From Hyphomicrobiales bacterium (GTDB taxonomy: Bacteria > Pseudomonadota > Alphaproteobacteria > Rhizobiales > Aestuariivirgaceae): a stretch of DNA of 44,988 nt. Below are positions 24,001 through 31,427 of this stretch, piece by piece. The stretch covers positions 1 through 44,988 of the forward strand of contig JALVSR010000034.1 in the NCBI GenBank assembly GCA_027024225.1. The letters are read 5' to 3'. The number at the start of each line of letters is the position of its first letter. The stretch's first letter is position 1. The position numbers were made by a program, and so were the translations under genes. Below the pieces are notes generated by a model. That model saw only the letters and a list, made by a program, of their open reading frames with translations. It had not been told where the DNA came from and searched no databases.

Positions 24001-26022
24001 GGTGGGCTTGCCGGTGTAGGCGCCGCCGCCGTTGTTGGTGAGGGTGAGGAGATAATGGCAGGTGGTGTCGCCATGGTCGTCGCGATCACACCACAAGAGC
24101 GTCTTGTCCACGTCCAGCCTCGGCTCCGGCGGATAGACCACGGAGCAGTCGCGCACGCGGCCTTCCTCGTCGATGGCCACGCAGTTGCGGAAGGCGTCGA
24201 GGCCGATGTCGGCCACCACCTTCGTCGGGATGCGCGTGCGCAGCTTGAGCCAGGCGGCGGCAAACAGGTCGAAGTTCAGCTGGGCCCTGGTCTCGCACCG
24301 GATCCTGCCACCGGGACCATCCGGCTGGGTGCAGGTGAAACCGACGGAGCCTTCCAGCAGCGCCTCGAAGGACACGCCGGTGGCCGGGATGTCCCACAGC
24401 ACGAGCGGACCGGTGTAGGCCGCGCCGCCCCAGTTGACGACGCGGATTTCATAATCGCACAGCCAGTCGCCGCTTTGCGCATCCTTCATGCAGGCCAGTC
24501 CGCGCTTGTAGGGCACGGGAAAGGCCTCCTTCCACGGCGGACCATAGCCGGCCGGCGGTGTCCACACGGGTGGGGCGGGCCAGCCAACGCAATCGCGGTA
24601 AAGCTCCACGTCGCCCACGTGGCCAAGTTCGTTCATGCCACCCGGCAGTCCATCGTAGTCCACGAAGGTGGCCTGCCGCGGCGGCGTGTTGCGCGGCATC
24701 ACCAGCCGCACGGGCGAGCCCTGCAGGCCGTGCACCTCGTGCGGGCCGACAGCCAGAATCACCGGATCGTTGCGCAGGTTGTCGCCGGTGCTCCACAGCA
24801 GGCCGCGGCAGGAGAGCGAAATGCCACCCGCGGCGTTTTCGTGCGGACGCGGGAACCCGATGGCATATTGACGCGGGCCGTCGGGCGGCGTCTGCACCCA
24901 TTCGCCGGTTTCCGGGTGGCGGTGATAGCGCAGCACCTTGTTGGCGCCGGTTGTGTGGAAGGTGGTGAAGTCCAGCGTGTTGAGCGGGGTGCCGCGCTGC
25001 GCCAGGTACATGCGGCCCTTGTCATCGAACAGGATGTCGGAAACCTCCATGCCGCCGGGAACCTCCCGGATTTCCAGCCGCGCGTCGGTGCCTAGCGCGC
25101 CAGTGAGGGGATCGATGGATACGGAAAACACCTGCGGGCCGGCGGCCACGGCGTAATACAGCCGTCCATTGTGCACCGCCAGCCCCCAGACGCGGCGGCG
25201 CACATCGGTGAAGCCCCATGTGTTGGGATTTTCCACGTCAAAGGCGGCGGAGGTGATGTCCGCCGATACGCCATCGTCGGCCACAGCCTCCAGCCCCGCG
25301 GAAAGGCGGCCGGTTCGGCCGTGGTCCCAGGTGTCGATCACGTTGCCGTTGAGGTCGATGCGGTGGATGAGGCCCGTGTCCAGGTCGGAGACGAACAGTT
25401 GGTAATGCAGGGGATCGAAAGCGATTTGCCCCAGTCCGGCGGGTCCGGTGGGGAGATCGACCAGGAGTGAAATCAACCCCGTGGCGCCATCGATTTTCCA
25501 GATGCTGCCCGGGCCGCCGCCGGGGCCCCACTGTCCCGGCATCCATTGCGCGCCAGCGCGGCCTCTTTTCAGGATTTCGGGCACGCCGTCGCCGTCTGCA
25601 TCGGGCAGCACGATGTGCAGCCCGTAAGCTGAGGTGGCGGCGACATAGGCGTTGGCCGGGAACATGCGGTCGATAGCGATGCCGAATACCTGCCCCACCT
25701 GGTCTGCCGGAACTTCCAGCTTCACGGGCGGCTGGTGCAGGGCGCCGTTCAGCCGGCCACTCTTGCCCAGCTCAAGAATGCGCACCGAGACGCCCGTGGT
25801 ATCGATGAAGGCCTTGCCGGCGCGCTCCACGCTGCCGGAAAAACCGGTGACCACGCCATCATCCGTGGCCAGAAGCCCCCCGGGATATGGCGAGTCCTCC
25901 TGAGCATGTGCCGACCTTGCCACCAGCATTGCCAGCAGCAAGACGGCCAGTGCCCACAGGAACATCGAACAAGTGGTCCGGGTGATCACCCTTCGCGCCA
26001 TGCACTCATGATTGCAGCACAT
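21076..26022 (-). CDS. Giant secreted protein: propeller-like region, five six-Cys repeats, Cys-rich tail
   Basis: At 1,648 residues this is the largest gene here. The start at 26022 follows GGGAGACAAGG; ATG 26001 is an alternative. A signal peptide ends at about residue 40 (AHA before QEDSP). Residues 45-480 resemble a beta-propeller sensor (GSIWKIDGATG, LFVSDLDTGLIHRIDLNG, KVLRYHRHPETGEW). Five DUF11-like repeats of about 125-135 residues follow (505-1190); each has exactly six Cys and a recurrent YxNC late in the unit. From about 1205 a Cys-rich basic region has repeats of CPxGW...WC, CKGG...CxCPRG and short CxPGxxxxxGxC type. Together these suggest a disulfide-rich surface or secreted protein. 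The function is unknown. Confidence 0.85.
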   Translation of the reverse strand: MCCNHECMARRVITRTTCSMFLWALAVLLLAMLVARSAHAQEDSPYPGGLLATDDGVVTGFSGSVERAGKAFIDTTGVSVRILELGKSGRLNGALHQPPVKLEVPADQVGQVFGIAIDRMFPANAYVAATSAYGLHIVLPDADGDGVPEILKRGRAGAQWMPGQWGPGGGPGSIWKIDGATGLISLLVDLPTGPAGLGQIAFDPLHYQLFVSDLDTGLIHRIDLNGNVIDTWDHGRTGRLSAGLEAVADDGVSADITSAAFDVENPNTWGFTDVRRRVWGLAVHNGRLYYAVAAGPQVFSVSIDPLTGALGTDARLEIREVPGGMEVSDILFDDKGRMYLAQRGTPLNTLDFTTFHTTGANKVLRYHRHPETGEWVQTPPDGPRQYAIGFPRPHENAAGGISLSCRGLLWSTGDNLRNDPVILAVGPHEVHGLQGSPVRLVMPRNTPPRQATFVDYDGLPGGMNELGHVGDVELYRDCVGWPAPPVWTPPAGYGPPWKEAFPVPYKRGLACMKDAQSGDWLCDYEIRVVNWGGAAYTGPLVLWDIPATGVSFEALLEGSVGFTCTQPDGPGGRIRCETRAQLNFDLFAAAWLKLRTRIPTKVVADIGLDAFRNCVAIDEEGRVRDCSVVYPPEPRLDVDKTLLWCDRDDHGDTTCHYLLTLTNNGGGAYTGKPTLTDTPGPGVTLVGDADGIGPDGVTPLSWTCTQGGGAGTAISCTADSTVTIDPTESVDVEVITTIPAGSPPEAYKNCALVNEHGKSASCVDETPQVVLEKTAGSCKRDHADLICTYDIVFTNLGPAPWNGVVNIVDNVGPNVTYVAPPAGSTAWNCSQAGGASAPISCQTAAAQTLPASGSVTLTLTTRIPGGSPADAYENCAMPVLEEGGEGEESLKACAKVDPDTFYLDPVKTPKACERTEGGLLCSFRLEIHNDYPTPFSGMTEMVDHVGPKVVLIPDPTISGPWKCEQGGEGRPIKCKTTSPIGVPPGGRSGLDVKVFIPDGSPEESYKDCLEGASHEYGGTFRDCREVPMPTYRLKTEKTPGECEWEGSTLVCKWTVTITNTGTANYTGQLQIEDVLTDPAGTPASVNASSAGGPSWACASQSGSVRCLSAFTTLAAGGSVSVTVETLIPRAELKEQKTLTNCAIGGRPQPPAFRGRKAQGKNTRKLGTEPLTPEPGDGANLCARIRLAEGQSCHCATREVPPVQVPRCPPGWKDFTGARPPKGWETKTVGEGRQRRLCARPRLRADVPPPTPGIVTPPPAPRSHCRRGEVEIRLAQVRDYQRKGYRVRKVVRQGRTYWCAGKKEVRPACPRGTRTFATSRVVPDDWRIVRRLRDGRVCAVRIDRPTCPPGWKKISLPELPRLRELGWRLERLARGFWCGKEPIDLRCPRGWQKVSPGELPRLRELGWRLRRIARGFWCGKRPIGVVCKGGEVVKGRCLCPRGTRPRLERSTATKKVYRCVPAILCPKGWKPVSAKQARALRRQGWRVRNIRGQWCAIPPVELLVVCKGGQRIGNRCVCPRGQRPKLVGATRSKKVFHCVRETRCKPGQVLRNGECVSIIKPQRCPKGMVRKGARCVRIPPRCKPGYRPAGNRCLPIRVPRRPQPDVKKPERSTCPKGTVPTSRGCMPVRVKPRIPRQQSDQRQKPPRLH
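21761..22000 (-). repeat. Near-identical tandem 120-bp repeat in the giant protein gene
   Basis: Two adjacent 120-bp units (21761-21880 and 21881-22000) each encode the same 40-residue pattern, including ELPRLRELGWRL and ARGFWCGK. The unit is in frame and the copies differ at a small fraction of bases, which suggests recent duplication. Confidence 0.7.
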
Positions 26023-26191
26023 AACCTTGTCTCCCGCCTGTAGCAGAACGGCATTGCCCCACCCTCCCGGCCTTTTCGCGGATGGTGAGAAATGCAATCT
26101 GAATGGCGGGTGAATGTGCTTTCTTGAATATGTCGGCAGGATGTGGCGCGGCCGCGATTATCGCGCACGAAGGCGGGCCGGCGAAGGCCGA

Positions 26192-27526
26192 TCACCTGTT
26201 GGCCTCGATGATGATGTCCACCGTGTTTTCCAGCATTTGCGGGGACAGCAACAGCAGCGACACAACCCCGGCCACGCCGATGGGCTGGCCGTTTCTGCCC
26301 CTTATGGCAATGCGGAAACTCCCCGGCTCACGCAGAAAGGTCATGAAGGCGGTCATGGCGCGGCGCGCCACCTGCGGCAGGGGGATGCCGGAGAGATACC
26401 CGCTCAACTCCGCTTCCAGCCGTCGCAGATAGGCCTCCGTGCCCAGCCCCTGTCGGCGCGCGATGCTCTCCAGCACCACCGGCGTCAGCCCGAGGTCGCG
26501 CCAACGCACCTCCAGTCCCTTGATGGTCAGGCGCTGCATGGCCGCAAGGAGCCTTTGCTGTTGCGCCGGATCGAGCGCGGACGCGCCGGCGCTGTCTCCC
26601 GCGTCCATGCCTCGCCTGCCGGCGTCCCGCAGCTCGCGCAGCAGCTCCAGCGGCAAGGCCAGGGCGTCGATGGAAATGCCGAGCTCGCCGATGCGCTCGA
26701 AGCGCAGCAGCTGCAGGCCGCTCATTTCCATGCGGTTGTCCGGCAGCCATCTGGTGGTGTTTTCCGCATAGCCGGTCATGATGAAGTCCTTCAGGCCCAG
26801 CCGCCGGACGAATTCCTCCAGGTCGCGGATGGACTCGTCTTCATGGTTCTTCAGGATTTCCAACATGGCCAGAAGGGGCACCTTCAGCGTGCCGTATTCC
26901 ACCCGCCACACGCCGGCGCCGGTGCGGCGGCTGCCCTCCCAGGCGGCGTGAATGCCACGCCAGAAGAATGGCTCGACCCCGGGGATCTCGAAGCGGATTT
27001 CCGGAATGGAGGTGGTGGCGGCCAGCAAGCTGCCGGCGGAGAGTTTTTCCACGTCGTTGCGGGCCCTGTCCTCGGGCAATATGGACGCCTCGGCGAATTC
27101 CACGCGCGGGATGAAAATGCGCACGCGCGCTTCCGCGGTGGTCACCACTTCCATGTCTTGCACCTGAATGTGGCGATAGAGCATGAGGCCATCGTGCGAG
27201 GCCGTGCCCTGCAACAGGATGCGCCTGGCCCTGATGGAAAGGCGCACCTCGTCGTCCAGCATCACCCTGGCGAAGGTCACGTCTTCCAGCATGTAGCCGT
27301 CGTCCCGCGGGCGGATGACACGGGCGCGGGGGGTGAGATCGAACTTCAGGCGCAACACTTCGAAAAGGAGTTTCACCGGCTCGGGCTCTGCCGCCGCCCG
27401 CACCGGCTGCAATGGCAACGACAAAAGCGCCGCAAGCAGGGCCGTCAACAGCACCAATGTCCGCGAAAGGCGCGTTCGCGCCCTTTCCGCCAGGATGCCG
27501 GACGGGGGAAGGTGGAGATGATGCAT
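26192..27526 (-). CDS. Exported protein of unknown function
   Basis: This 444-residue protein has an N-terminal signal segment (about 20-45, RTLVLLTALLAALLSLPLQPVRA) and no further clear membrane spans. The start at 27526 has GGGAG 8 bases upstream; the frame extends upstream but without sense. The mature protein is amphipathic, with many beta-strand-like stretches (VKLLFEVLRLKFDLTPRARV, EVVTTAEARVRIFIPRVEF), and ends with VVSLLLLSPQMLENTVDIII. I do not recognise the family. It is directly upstream of the giant secreted protein gene on the same strand (169 bp gap), so co-expression is possible. Confidence 0.75.
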   Translation of the reverse strand: MHHLHLPPSGILAERARTRLSRTLVLLTALLAALLSLPLQPVRAAAEPEPVKLLFEVLRLKFDLTPRARVIRPRDDGYMLEDVTFARVMLDDEVRLSIRARRILLQGTASHDGLMLYRHIQVQDMEVVTTAEARVRIFIPRVEFAEASILPEDRARNDVEKLSAGSLLAATTSIPEIRFEIPGVEPFFWRGIHAAWEGSRRTGAGVWRVEYGTLKVPLLAMLEILKNHEDESIRDLEEFVRRLGLKDFIMTGYAENTTRWLPDNRMEMSGLQLLRFERIGELGISIDALALPLELLRELRDAGRRGMDAGDSAGASALDPAQQQRLLAAMQRLTIKGLEVRWRDLGLTPVVLESIARRQGLGTEAYLRRLEAELSGYLSGIPLPQVARRAMTAFMTFLREPGSFRIAIRGRNGQPIGVAGVVSLLLLSPQMLENTVDIIIEANR

Positions 27527-27631
27527 GATGACGCTCCCTTGCGCAGGCCGCACCACACCGGGAATTGTTTGCGGCATGGCGGACATGATAAGTGGTTGGG
27601 GACGTCTGGCAAGGGCAAGGAGCTTCGTTCG

Positions 27632-27952
27632 ATGGTGGAGGACGCAACCGGCCGCGAGACACAGGGACGGAAGCAGTGGCCGCTGCTGGAACGCGAAGTG
27701 CGCATCGTGAATGCGCGCGGGCTGCACGCGCGGGCGGCGGCGCAGGTGGTGAAGCTGGCGCAGAACTTCGACGCCGAGATCACCATCATGCACGATGGGC
27801 AGACGGTGACGGCCACGTCCATCATGGACCTGCTGTTGCTGGCGGCGGGTCCGGGCAGCACCATCGTGATCCAGGCCGCCGGCCCGCAGGCCGAAGAGGC
27901 GCTGGAGGGATTGGCGGAACTGGTGGCCAACCGCTTCGGCGAGGAAGAGTGA
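27632..27952 (+). CDS. ptsH: HPr family phosphocarrier protein
   Basis: This 106-residue protein shows the HPr fold with the phosphorylatable His32 in NARGLHARAAAQVVKLAQ and Ser63 in TSIMDLLLLAAGPG, at the usual regulatory serine position. In alphaproteobacteria such HPr/NPr proteins serve regulatory phosphotransfer (PTS-Ntr-like) rather than sugar uptake. The start at 27632 has AAGGAG 9 bases upstream. A residue 1-20 extension precedes the fold. The EIIA-Man-like gene at 37922-38521 is a possible partner; in many relatives these genes are adjacent, here they are about 10 kb apart. Confidence 0.94.
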   Translation: MVEDATGRETQGRKQWPLLEREVRIVNARGLHARAAAQVVKLAQNFDAEITIMHDGQTVTATSIMDLLLLAAGPGSTIVIQAAGPQAEEALEGLAELVANRFGEEE

Positions 27953-28033
27953 ACAAGCCGTTTCGCCGCCTCGTCCCAGCCTTTTCAGCCGCGTGCGGTC
28001 GAGCGGTGACCGGAAGAATTGTCGGCTTTCAAA

Positions 28034-29347
28034 TCAGGCGCCGCCCTTCCCTTTCGAGCCGGAACGTTCGCTTTCCGCAACCGGACCGATCAGCCGCAGA
28101 TGGCGGTGGGTGTCGATGCTCTTCAGGCGCTGCTCCTCCTCGAACATGTAATCGCGCGTGAGCGGCAAGGTTTCCTGGTCTTTCACCATCTGGATCTGGA
28201 AATTGTTCATCAGCCCTGAGCGGAACATGGCCTCGGACGCCGCCAGGTAGAACTCCCACATGCGCACGAAGCGGTCGTCATACAGCTCGGCCGCGCGCAA
28301 GGACCTGGCCATGAAGCGTTGGCGCCAGCGCTGGAGCGTTTCGGCGTAATGCAGCCGCAGAATCTCCACGTCGGAGACGATAAGGCCCGTGCGCTCGATG
28401 ACGGGGATGACCTCCGACATGGCCGGAATGTAGCCGCCGGGAAAGATGTAGCGCTGGATCCAGCGCGAGGTGCTGCCCGGGCCGTCGGCACGGTTGATGG
28501 AATGCAGCAGCGCCACGCCGTCATCGGTCAGCAAGTCGCGCACTTTCTGGAAGAAGGCCGGATAATGCGGCACGCCGACGTGCTCGAACATGCCGACGGA
28601 AACGATGCGGTCAAAGCGCTCGGCAATGTCGCGGTAATCCTGCAGGCGGAACTCCACCCTGTTCGCAAGGCCCAGACGCTCGGCCCGCGCCCGCGCGTAC
28701 TGGAGCTGCTCGGTGGACAGGGTGATGCCCACCACCTTCACGTCCTTGTACATCTGCGCCAGGTACAGCGCCAGTCCGCCCCAGCCGCAGCCGATGTCCA
28801 GAATGCGCATGCCGGGACGGATGAGGAGCTTGGCGGCCAGATGGCGCTTCTTGGCCAGTTGCGCCCGCTCCAGGTCGCAGTCCGGGCCGTCGAAATAGGC
28901 GCAGGAGTATTGCCGGTCGGAATCGAGAAACAGCTCATAAAGCCGGCCGTCCAGATCGTAATGATGAGCGACGTTGCGCCGGGCGCGGCGACGGGTGTTG
29001 CCACCCACAAGGCGCAAGGGCAATCGCGCGGCGGTGCGGCGGAGAGCATCCATCCAGCGCACCGGCGCCGGCCAATCGGCATGGCGCACGTTGTTCATCA
29101 ACAGGGTGAGAAAGGATGCGATGTCTCCCTCCTCGACAATGAGCCCGCCGTCCATGTAGGCCTCTCCCAGCCCCAGGTCGGCATCCAGCAGCCGGCGCAA
29201 CCACTTGCGGCTGGTGATGCGCACGCGCACCTCCTCGCCGCTGCCATCTCCGTAGGATCGCAGGCCGCCATCGGGGTAGATCACGAAAAGTTTACCGCGC
29301 CGCACCAGGTGGCGCAGCATGGCATCCATGATGGTTGCAGCCAGCAT
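28034..29347 (-). CDS. cfa: Cyclopropane-fatty-acyl-phospholipid synthase
   Basis: This 437-residue protein has an N-terminal CFA domain and a methyltransferase domain with the S-adenosylmethionine motif ILDIGCGWGGLALYLA (about 182-197), NVAHHYDL and the family residues MFEHVGVPHY and YIFPGGYIP. It methylenates unsaturated fatty-acyl chains of membrane lipids, a stress-related change. The C-terminal end is rich in Lys and Gly (GSKGKGGA). It converges on ptsH and diverges from the sox locus, so the 29348-29747 gap holds its promoter as well. Confidence 0.95.
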   Translation of the reverse strand: MLAATIMDAMLRHLVRRGKLFVIYPDGGLRSYGDGSGEEVRVRITSRKWLRRLLDADLGLGEAYMDGGLIVEEGDIASFLTLLMNNVRHADWPAPVRWMDALRRTAARLPLRLVGGNTRRRARRNVAHHYDLDGRLYELFLDSDRQYSCAYFDGPDCDLERAQLAKKRHLAAKLLIRPGMRILDIGCGWGGLALYLAQMYKDVKVVGITLSTEQLQYARARAERLGLANRVEFRLQDYRDIAERFDRIVSVGMFEHVGVPHYPAFFQKVRDLLTDDGVALLHSINRADGPGSTSRWIQRYIFPGGYIPAMSEVIPVIERTGLIVSDVEILRLHYAETLQRWRQRFMARSLRAAELYDDRFVRMWEFYLAASEAMFRSGLMNNFQIQMVKDQETLPLTRDYMFEEEQRLKSIDTHRHLRLIGPVAESERSGSKGKGGA

Positions 29348-29479
29348 GGCCCTTCCTCCCTGCCGTGCATTTCTCCCCAGCCTGACGCGCTCATGGCCGG
29401 ATCAGATATGGGGGCTTGCCCGTCGGTTTTGTAGAGGAATGCCCGAACCGGCCGAAAAAGCGCCAGGCTGGCGCATATT

Positions 29480-29630
29480 AAACGAATTCGAAAAATATAA
29501 GGAAAATCTAATATTAGACTTCCCTAACATATTATATTAGGTATCTTTTATATTAGAAACTTCTACTTATAAGTTCGCGAAAAATCTGGAAAAAATCATA
29601 TTCTATATTGCACATATACTCTGCGTATGC
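29480..29630 (+). promoter_or_regulatory. AT-rich regulatory island upstream of soxX
   Basis: Within the 400-bp gene-free gap 29348-29747, about 150 bp are markedly AT-rich. They hold a perfect palindrome TCTAATATTAGA (29507-29518), a 19-bp imperfect palindrome CCTAACATATTATATTAGG (29523-29541), a further TATATTAGA half site (29549-29557) and ACTTATAAGT (29565-29574). Candidate -10 elements are TATATT (29604) and TATACT (29615). Repeated ATATTAG arms suggest several sites for one dimeric repressor, plausibly the ArsR-type regulator at the end of the locus. The rest of the gap shows no signal except GAGGG before soxX. Confidence 0.6.
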
Positions 29631-29747
29631 TAGGAAGCGCATACACGACAGGGAGGACAAAAAAATCACAGGTTAGGCAACCCGGTTTTCGGGGGGCGCG
29701 AACAAGCCCGCAGGAAGCCGGCAATAACAAGGCAAAAGAGGGTCATA

Positions 29748-30248
29748 ATGCAGAGGAAACGCATCAGGAAGGCGGGTTTCGTTTCGGTCATTGCGATGGC
29801 GTTCGCATTCACGGCGGGCGCGCAGGCGGCCGATGTGAAGAAGGTGCATGAAAAGGGGCTGAAACCCTATGAGATCGTGGACGGCATTTCCATTCCCAAG
29901 CCCTTGACGGACAAGCCGGGCGATCCGAAGCGCGGGGCGAAGATCGTGGTCAAGCGCAAGAAAGGCAACTGCCTGGCCTGTCACAAGATCGACCAGCTGA
30001 GCGACTTTCCATTCCATGGGAACATCGGGCCGGAGCTGACCGACGTGGCCAGTCACATGAAAGATGGCGAAATGCGGCTCAGGCTGGTGAATCCGAAGGT
30101 GGTGAATGAGGACACCATCATGCCGGCCTTCTACCGCACGGAGGGATTGCACCGGGTGATGAAGAAGTTCCAGGGCAAGCCGGTGCTGACGGAACAGGAA
30201 ATCGAGGATGTCATCGCTTTCCTGAAAACGCTCAAGGCCTCGCAATAG
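29748..30248 (+). CDS. soxX: SoxX, monoheme cytochrome c subunit of SoxXA
   Basis: The 166-residue precursor has a signal peptide (about 1-27, ending AQAADV), a single heme motif CLACH (C75-H79) and a probable axial Met in DTIMPAFYR (M125). With SoxA it oxidatively couples thiosulfate to the SoxY carrier in the periplasm. GAGGG precedes the start. The C-terminal ALAFLKTLK-like segment (VIAFLKTLKAS) is typical of SoxX. It leads the cluster directly after the AT-rich island. Confidence 0.95.
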   Translation: MQRKRIRKAGFVSVIAMAFAFTAGAQAADVKKVHEKGLKPYEIVDGISIPKPLTDKPGDPKRGAKIVVKRKKGNCLACHKIDQLSDFPFHGNIGPELTDVASHMKDGEMRLRLVNPKVVNEDTIMPAFYRTEGLHRVMKKFQGKPVLTEQEIEDVIAFLKTLKASQ

Positions 30249-30284
30249 CGAAAACGGAACCTGGCTGGCCAAAGAAGCCGCAAA

Positions 30285-30305
30285 GCCGGACGCGATGGGT
30301 CCGGC
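30285..30305 (+). promoter_or_regulatory. Intercistronic hairpin after soxX
   Basis: GCCGGAC (30285-30291) and GTCCGGC (30299-30305) form a perfect 7-bp stem. No T-tract follows, so it is more likely an RNA-processing or stability element than a terminator. Confidence 0.45.
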
Positions 30306-30463
30306 AGGAGAGGGTCGTGTGCTTCCCGTTTCGCGAAAACAGGCCGGAGCATTCGAGAAAACAGGGAGGAGACGCCCGGGAACAGGGCGCTTCGAAAACG
30401 ACAACAACCAGAAAAACGACAAAACACGGATTTTCCGAGAAGCAACAAGGGAGCTGCTACATC

Positions 30464-30928
30464 ATGAGCAAAGTCAGGATTGAGGTGCTTGACCGTCGCG
30501 AGTTTCTGATTACCAGCGGCGCGGCCGTGGCGGCGCTGGTGGCGCTGACCAATGGCGCACTGGCGAAAAAGCCGGCCACGGAAGTGCTGAACGAGCTGAC
30601 CAAGGGGGCCAAGCCGGCGGAAGGCAAGGTGAAGCTGGAAATGCCGGAAATCGCCGAAAACGGCGCGAAGGTGCGCACCAAGATCACGGTCGAAAGCCCG
30701 ATGACGCCGGAGGATTACTGCAAGTCCGTCGCCATCATCGCGCCAAAGAACCCGGCGACGTTCGTCGGCAAGTTCAACTTCACGCCCGATTCCGGCAGGG
30801 CCTATGTGTCCACCAACATCCGCCTGGCCGAGACGCAGGAGGTGTGGGCCGTGGCCGAGATGTCGGACGGCAAGTTCTATATTGGCAAGGCCACGGTGAA
30901 GGTGACCGTGGGCGGCTGTGGCGGCTGA
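30464..30928 (+). CDS. soxY: SoxY, sulfur-carrier subunit
   Basis: This 154-residue protein ends with the signature GGCGG, whose Cys (residue 152) carries the sulfur intermediate on a swinging arm. The N-terminus has a twin-arginine signal (LDRREFLITSGAAVAAL) that exports it folded together with SoxZ. The chosen ATG at 30464 follows AAGGGAG. The body shows the Ig-like fold typical of SoxY. It is the central carrier for all other Sox proteins encoded here. Confidence 0.97.
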   Translation: MSKVRIEVLDRREFLITSGAAVAALVALTNGALAKKPATEVLNELTKGAKPAEGKVKLEMPEIAENGAKVRTKITVESPMTPEDYCKSVAIIAPKNPATFVGKFNFTPDSGRAYVSTNIRLAETQEVWAVAEMSDGKFYIGKATVKVTVGGCGG

Positions 30929-30995
30929 TGAAGGCGTCCGCCGGCAGACCAGGGACAGAAGACAACGGAATTCGTGAATTCAGGGAGAACCAACC

Positions 30996-31316
30996 ATGGC
31001 AAAGCCTCGCGTGAGAGTGCCGAAGAAGGCGAAGAAAGGCGAGATCATCGAAATCAAGACGCTCATCAAGCACAAGATGCAGCGCGCCACGAAGGACAAG
31101 AAGACGGGCAAACCCATCCCGCGCAACATCATTCATACCTTCGAGGCCAAGTTCAACGGCAAGGCCTTCTTTACCGGCAACTGGGACACCGGCATCTCGG
31201 CCGATCCGTATTGCGCCTTCAATCACCGGGTGCAGGAATCGGGCGAATACGAGTTCGTCTGGAAGGACGACGCCGGCAAGACCTACACCGCCAAGGCCAA
31301 GATCGAGGTGGCCTGA
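30996..31316 (+). CDS. soxZ: SoxZ, partner of SoxY
   Basis: This 106-residue protein lacks a signal peptide and has the SoxZ pattern: MAKPRVRVPKKAKKGEIIEI, HTFEAKFNGKAFFTGNWD, GISADPYCAFNHRVQESGEY. It binds SoxY and rides with it through the Tat pathway. CAGGGAGAACC upstream supports the start. It lies 67 bp after soxY. The N-terminal Lys-rich segment is normal for the family. Confidence 0.97.
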   Translation: MAKPRVRVPKKAKKGEIIEIKTLIKHKMQRATKDKKTGKPIPRNIIHTFEAKFNGKAFFTGNWDTGISADPYCAFNHRVQESGEYEFVWKDDAGKTYTAKAKIEVA

Positions 31317-31326
31317 GCACGGACTT

Positions 31327-31377
31327 CCCTCCGGGGGATGGGTGGTTGCCGGGGCGCCACCTCATCTCCCCGGAGGG
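31327..31377 (+). promoter_or_regulatory. Long intercistronic hairpin between soxZ and soxA
   Basis: CCCTCCGGGG (31327-31336) pairs with CCCCGGAGGG (31368-31377), and the stem continues inward through GATG/CATC and GTGG/CCAC. No T-tract follows. This position suits an RNA stabiliser that protects the soxYZ part of the message. Confidence 0.55.
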
Positions 31378-31427
31378 CCTCAAGGCACAATAACAATTGC
31401 AAAACATTCAGTTCAGGCGAGGGAACA

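Noticed and set aside
21028-25095. A 1,355-codon open frame on the plus strand, antisense to the giant protein gene
   Set aside because: It is His/Ala/Arg-rich with no family sense, and lies over a gene with clear signal peptide, repeats and Cys pattern. Long antisense frames are normal in GC-rich DNA.
29348-29747. A possible tRNA or small RNA gene in the gap before soxX
   Set aside because: No cloverleaf or terminator was found; the AT-rich palindromes are better explained as protein-binding sites.
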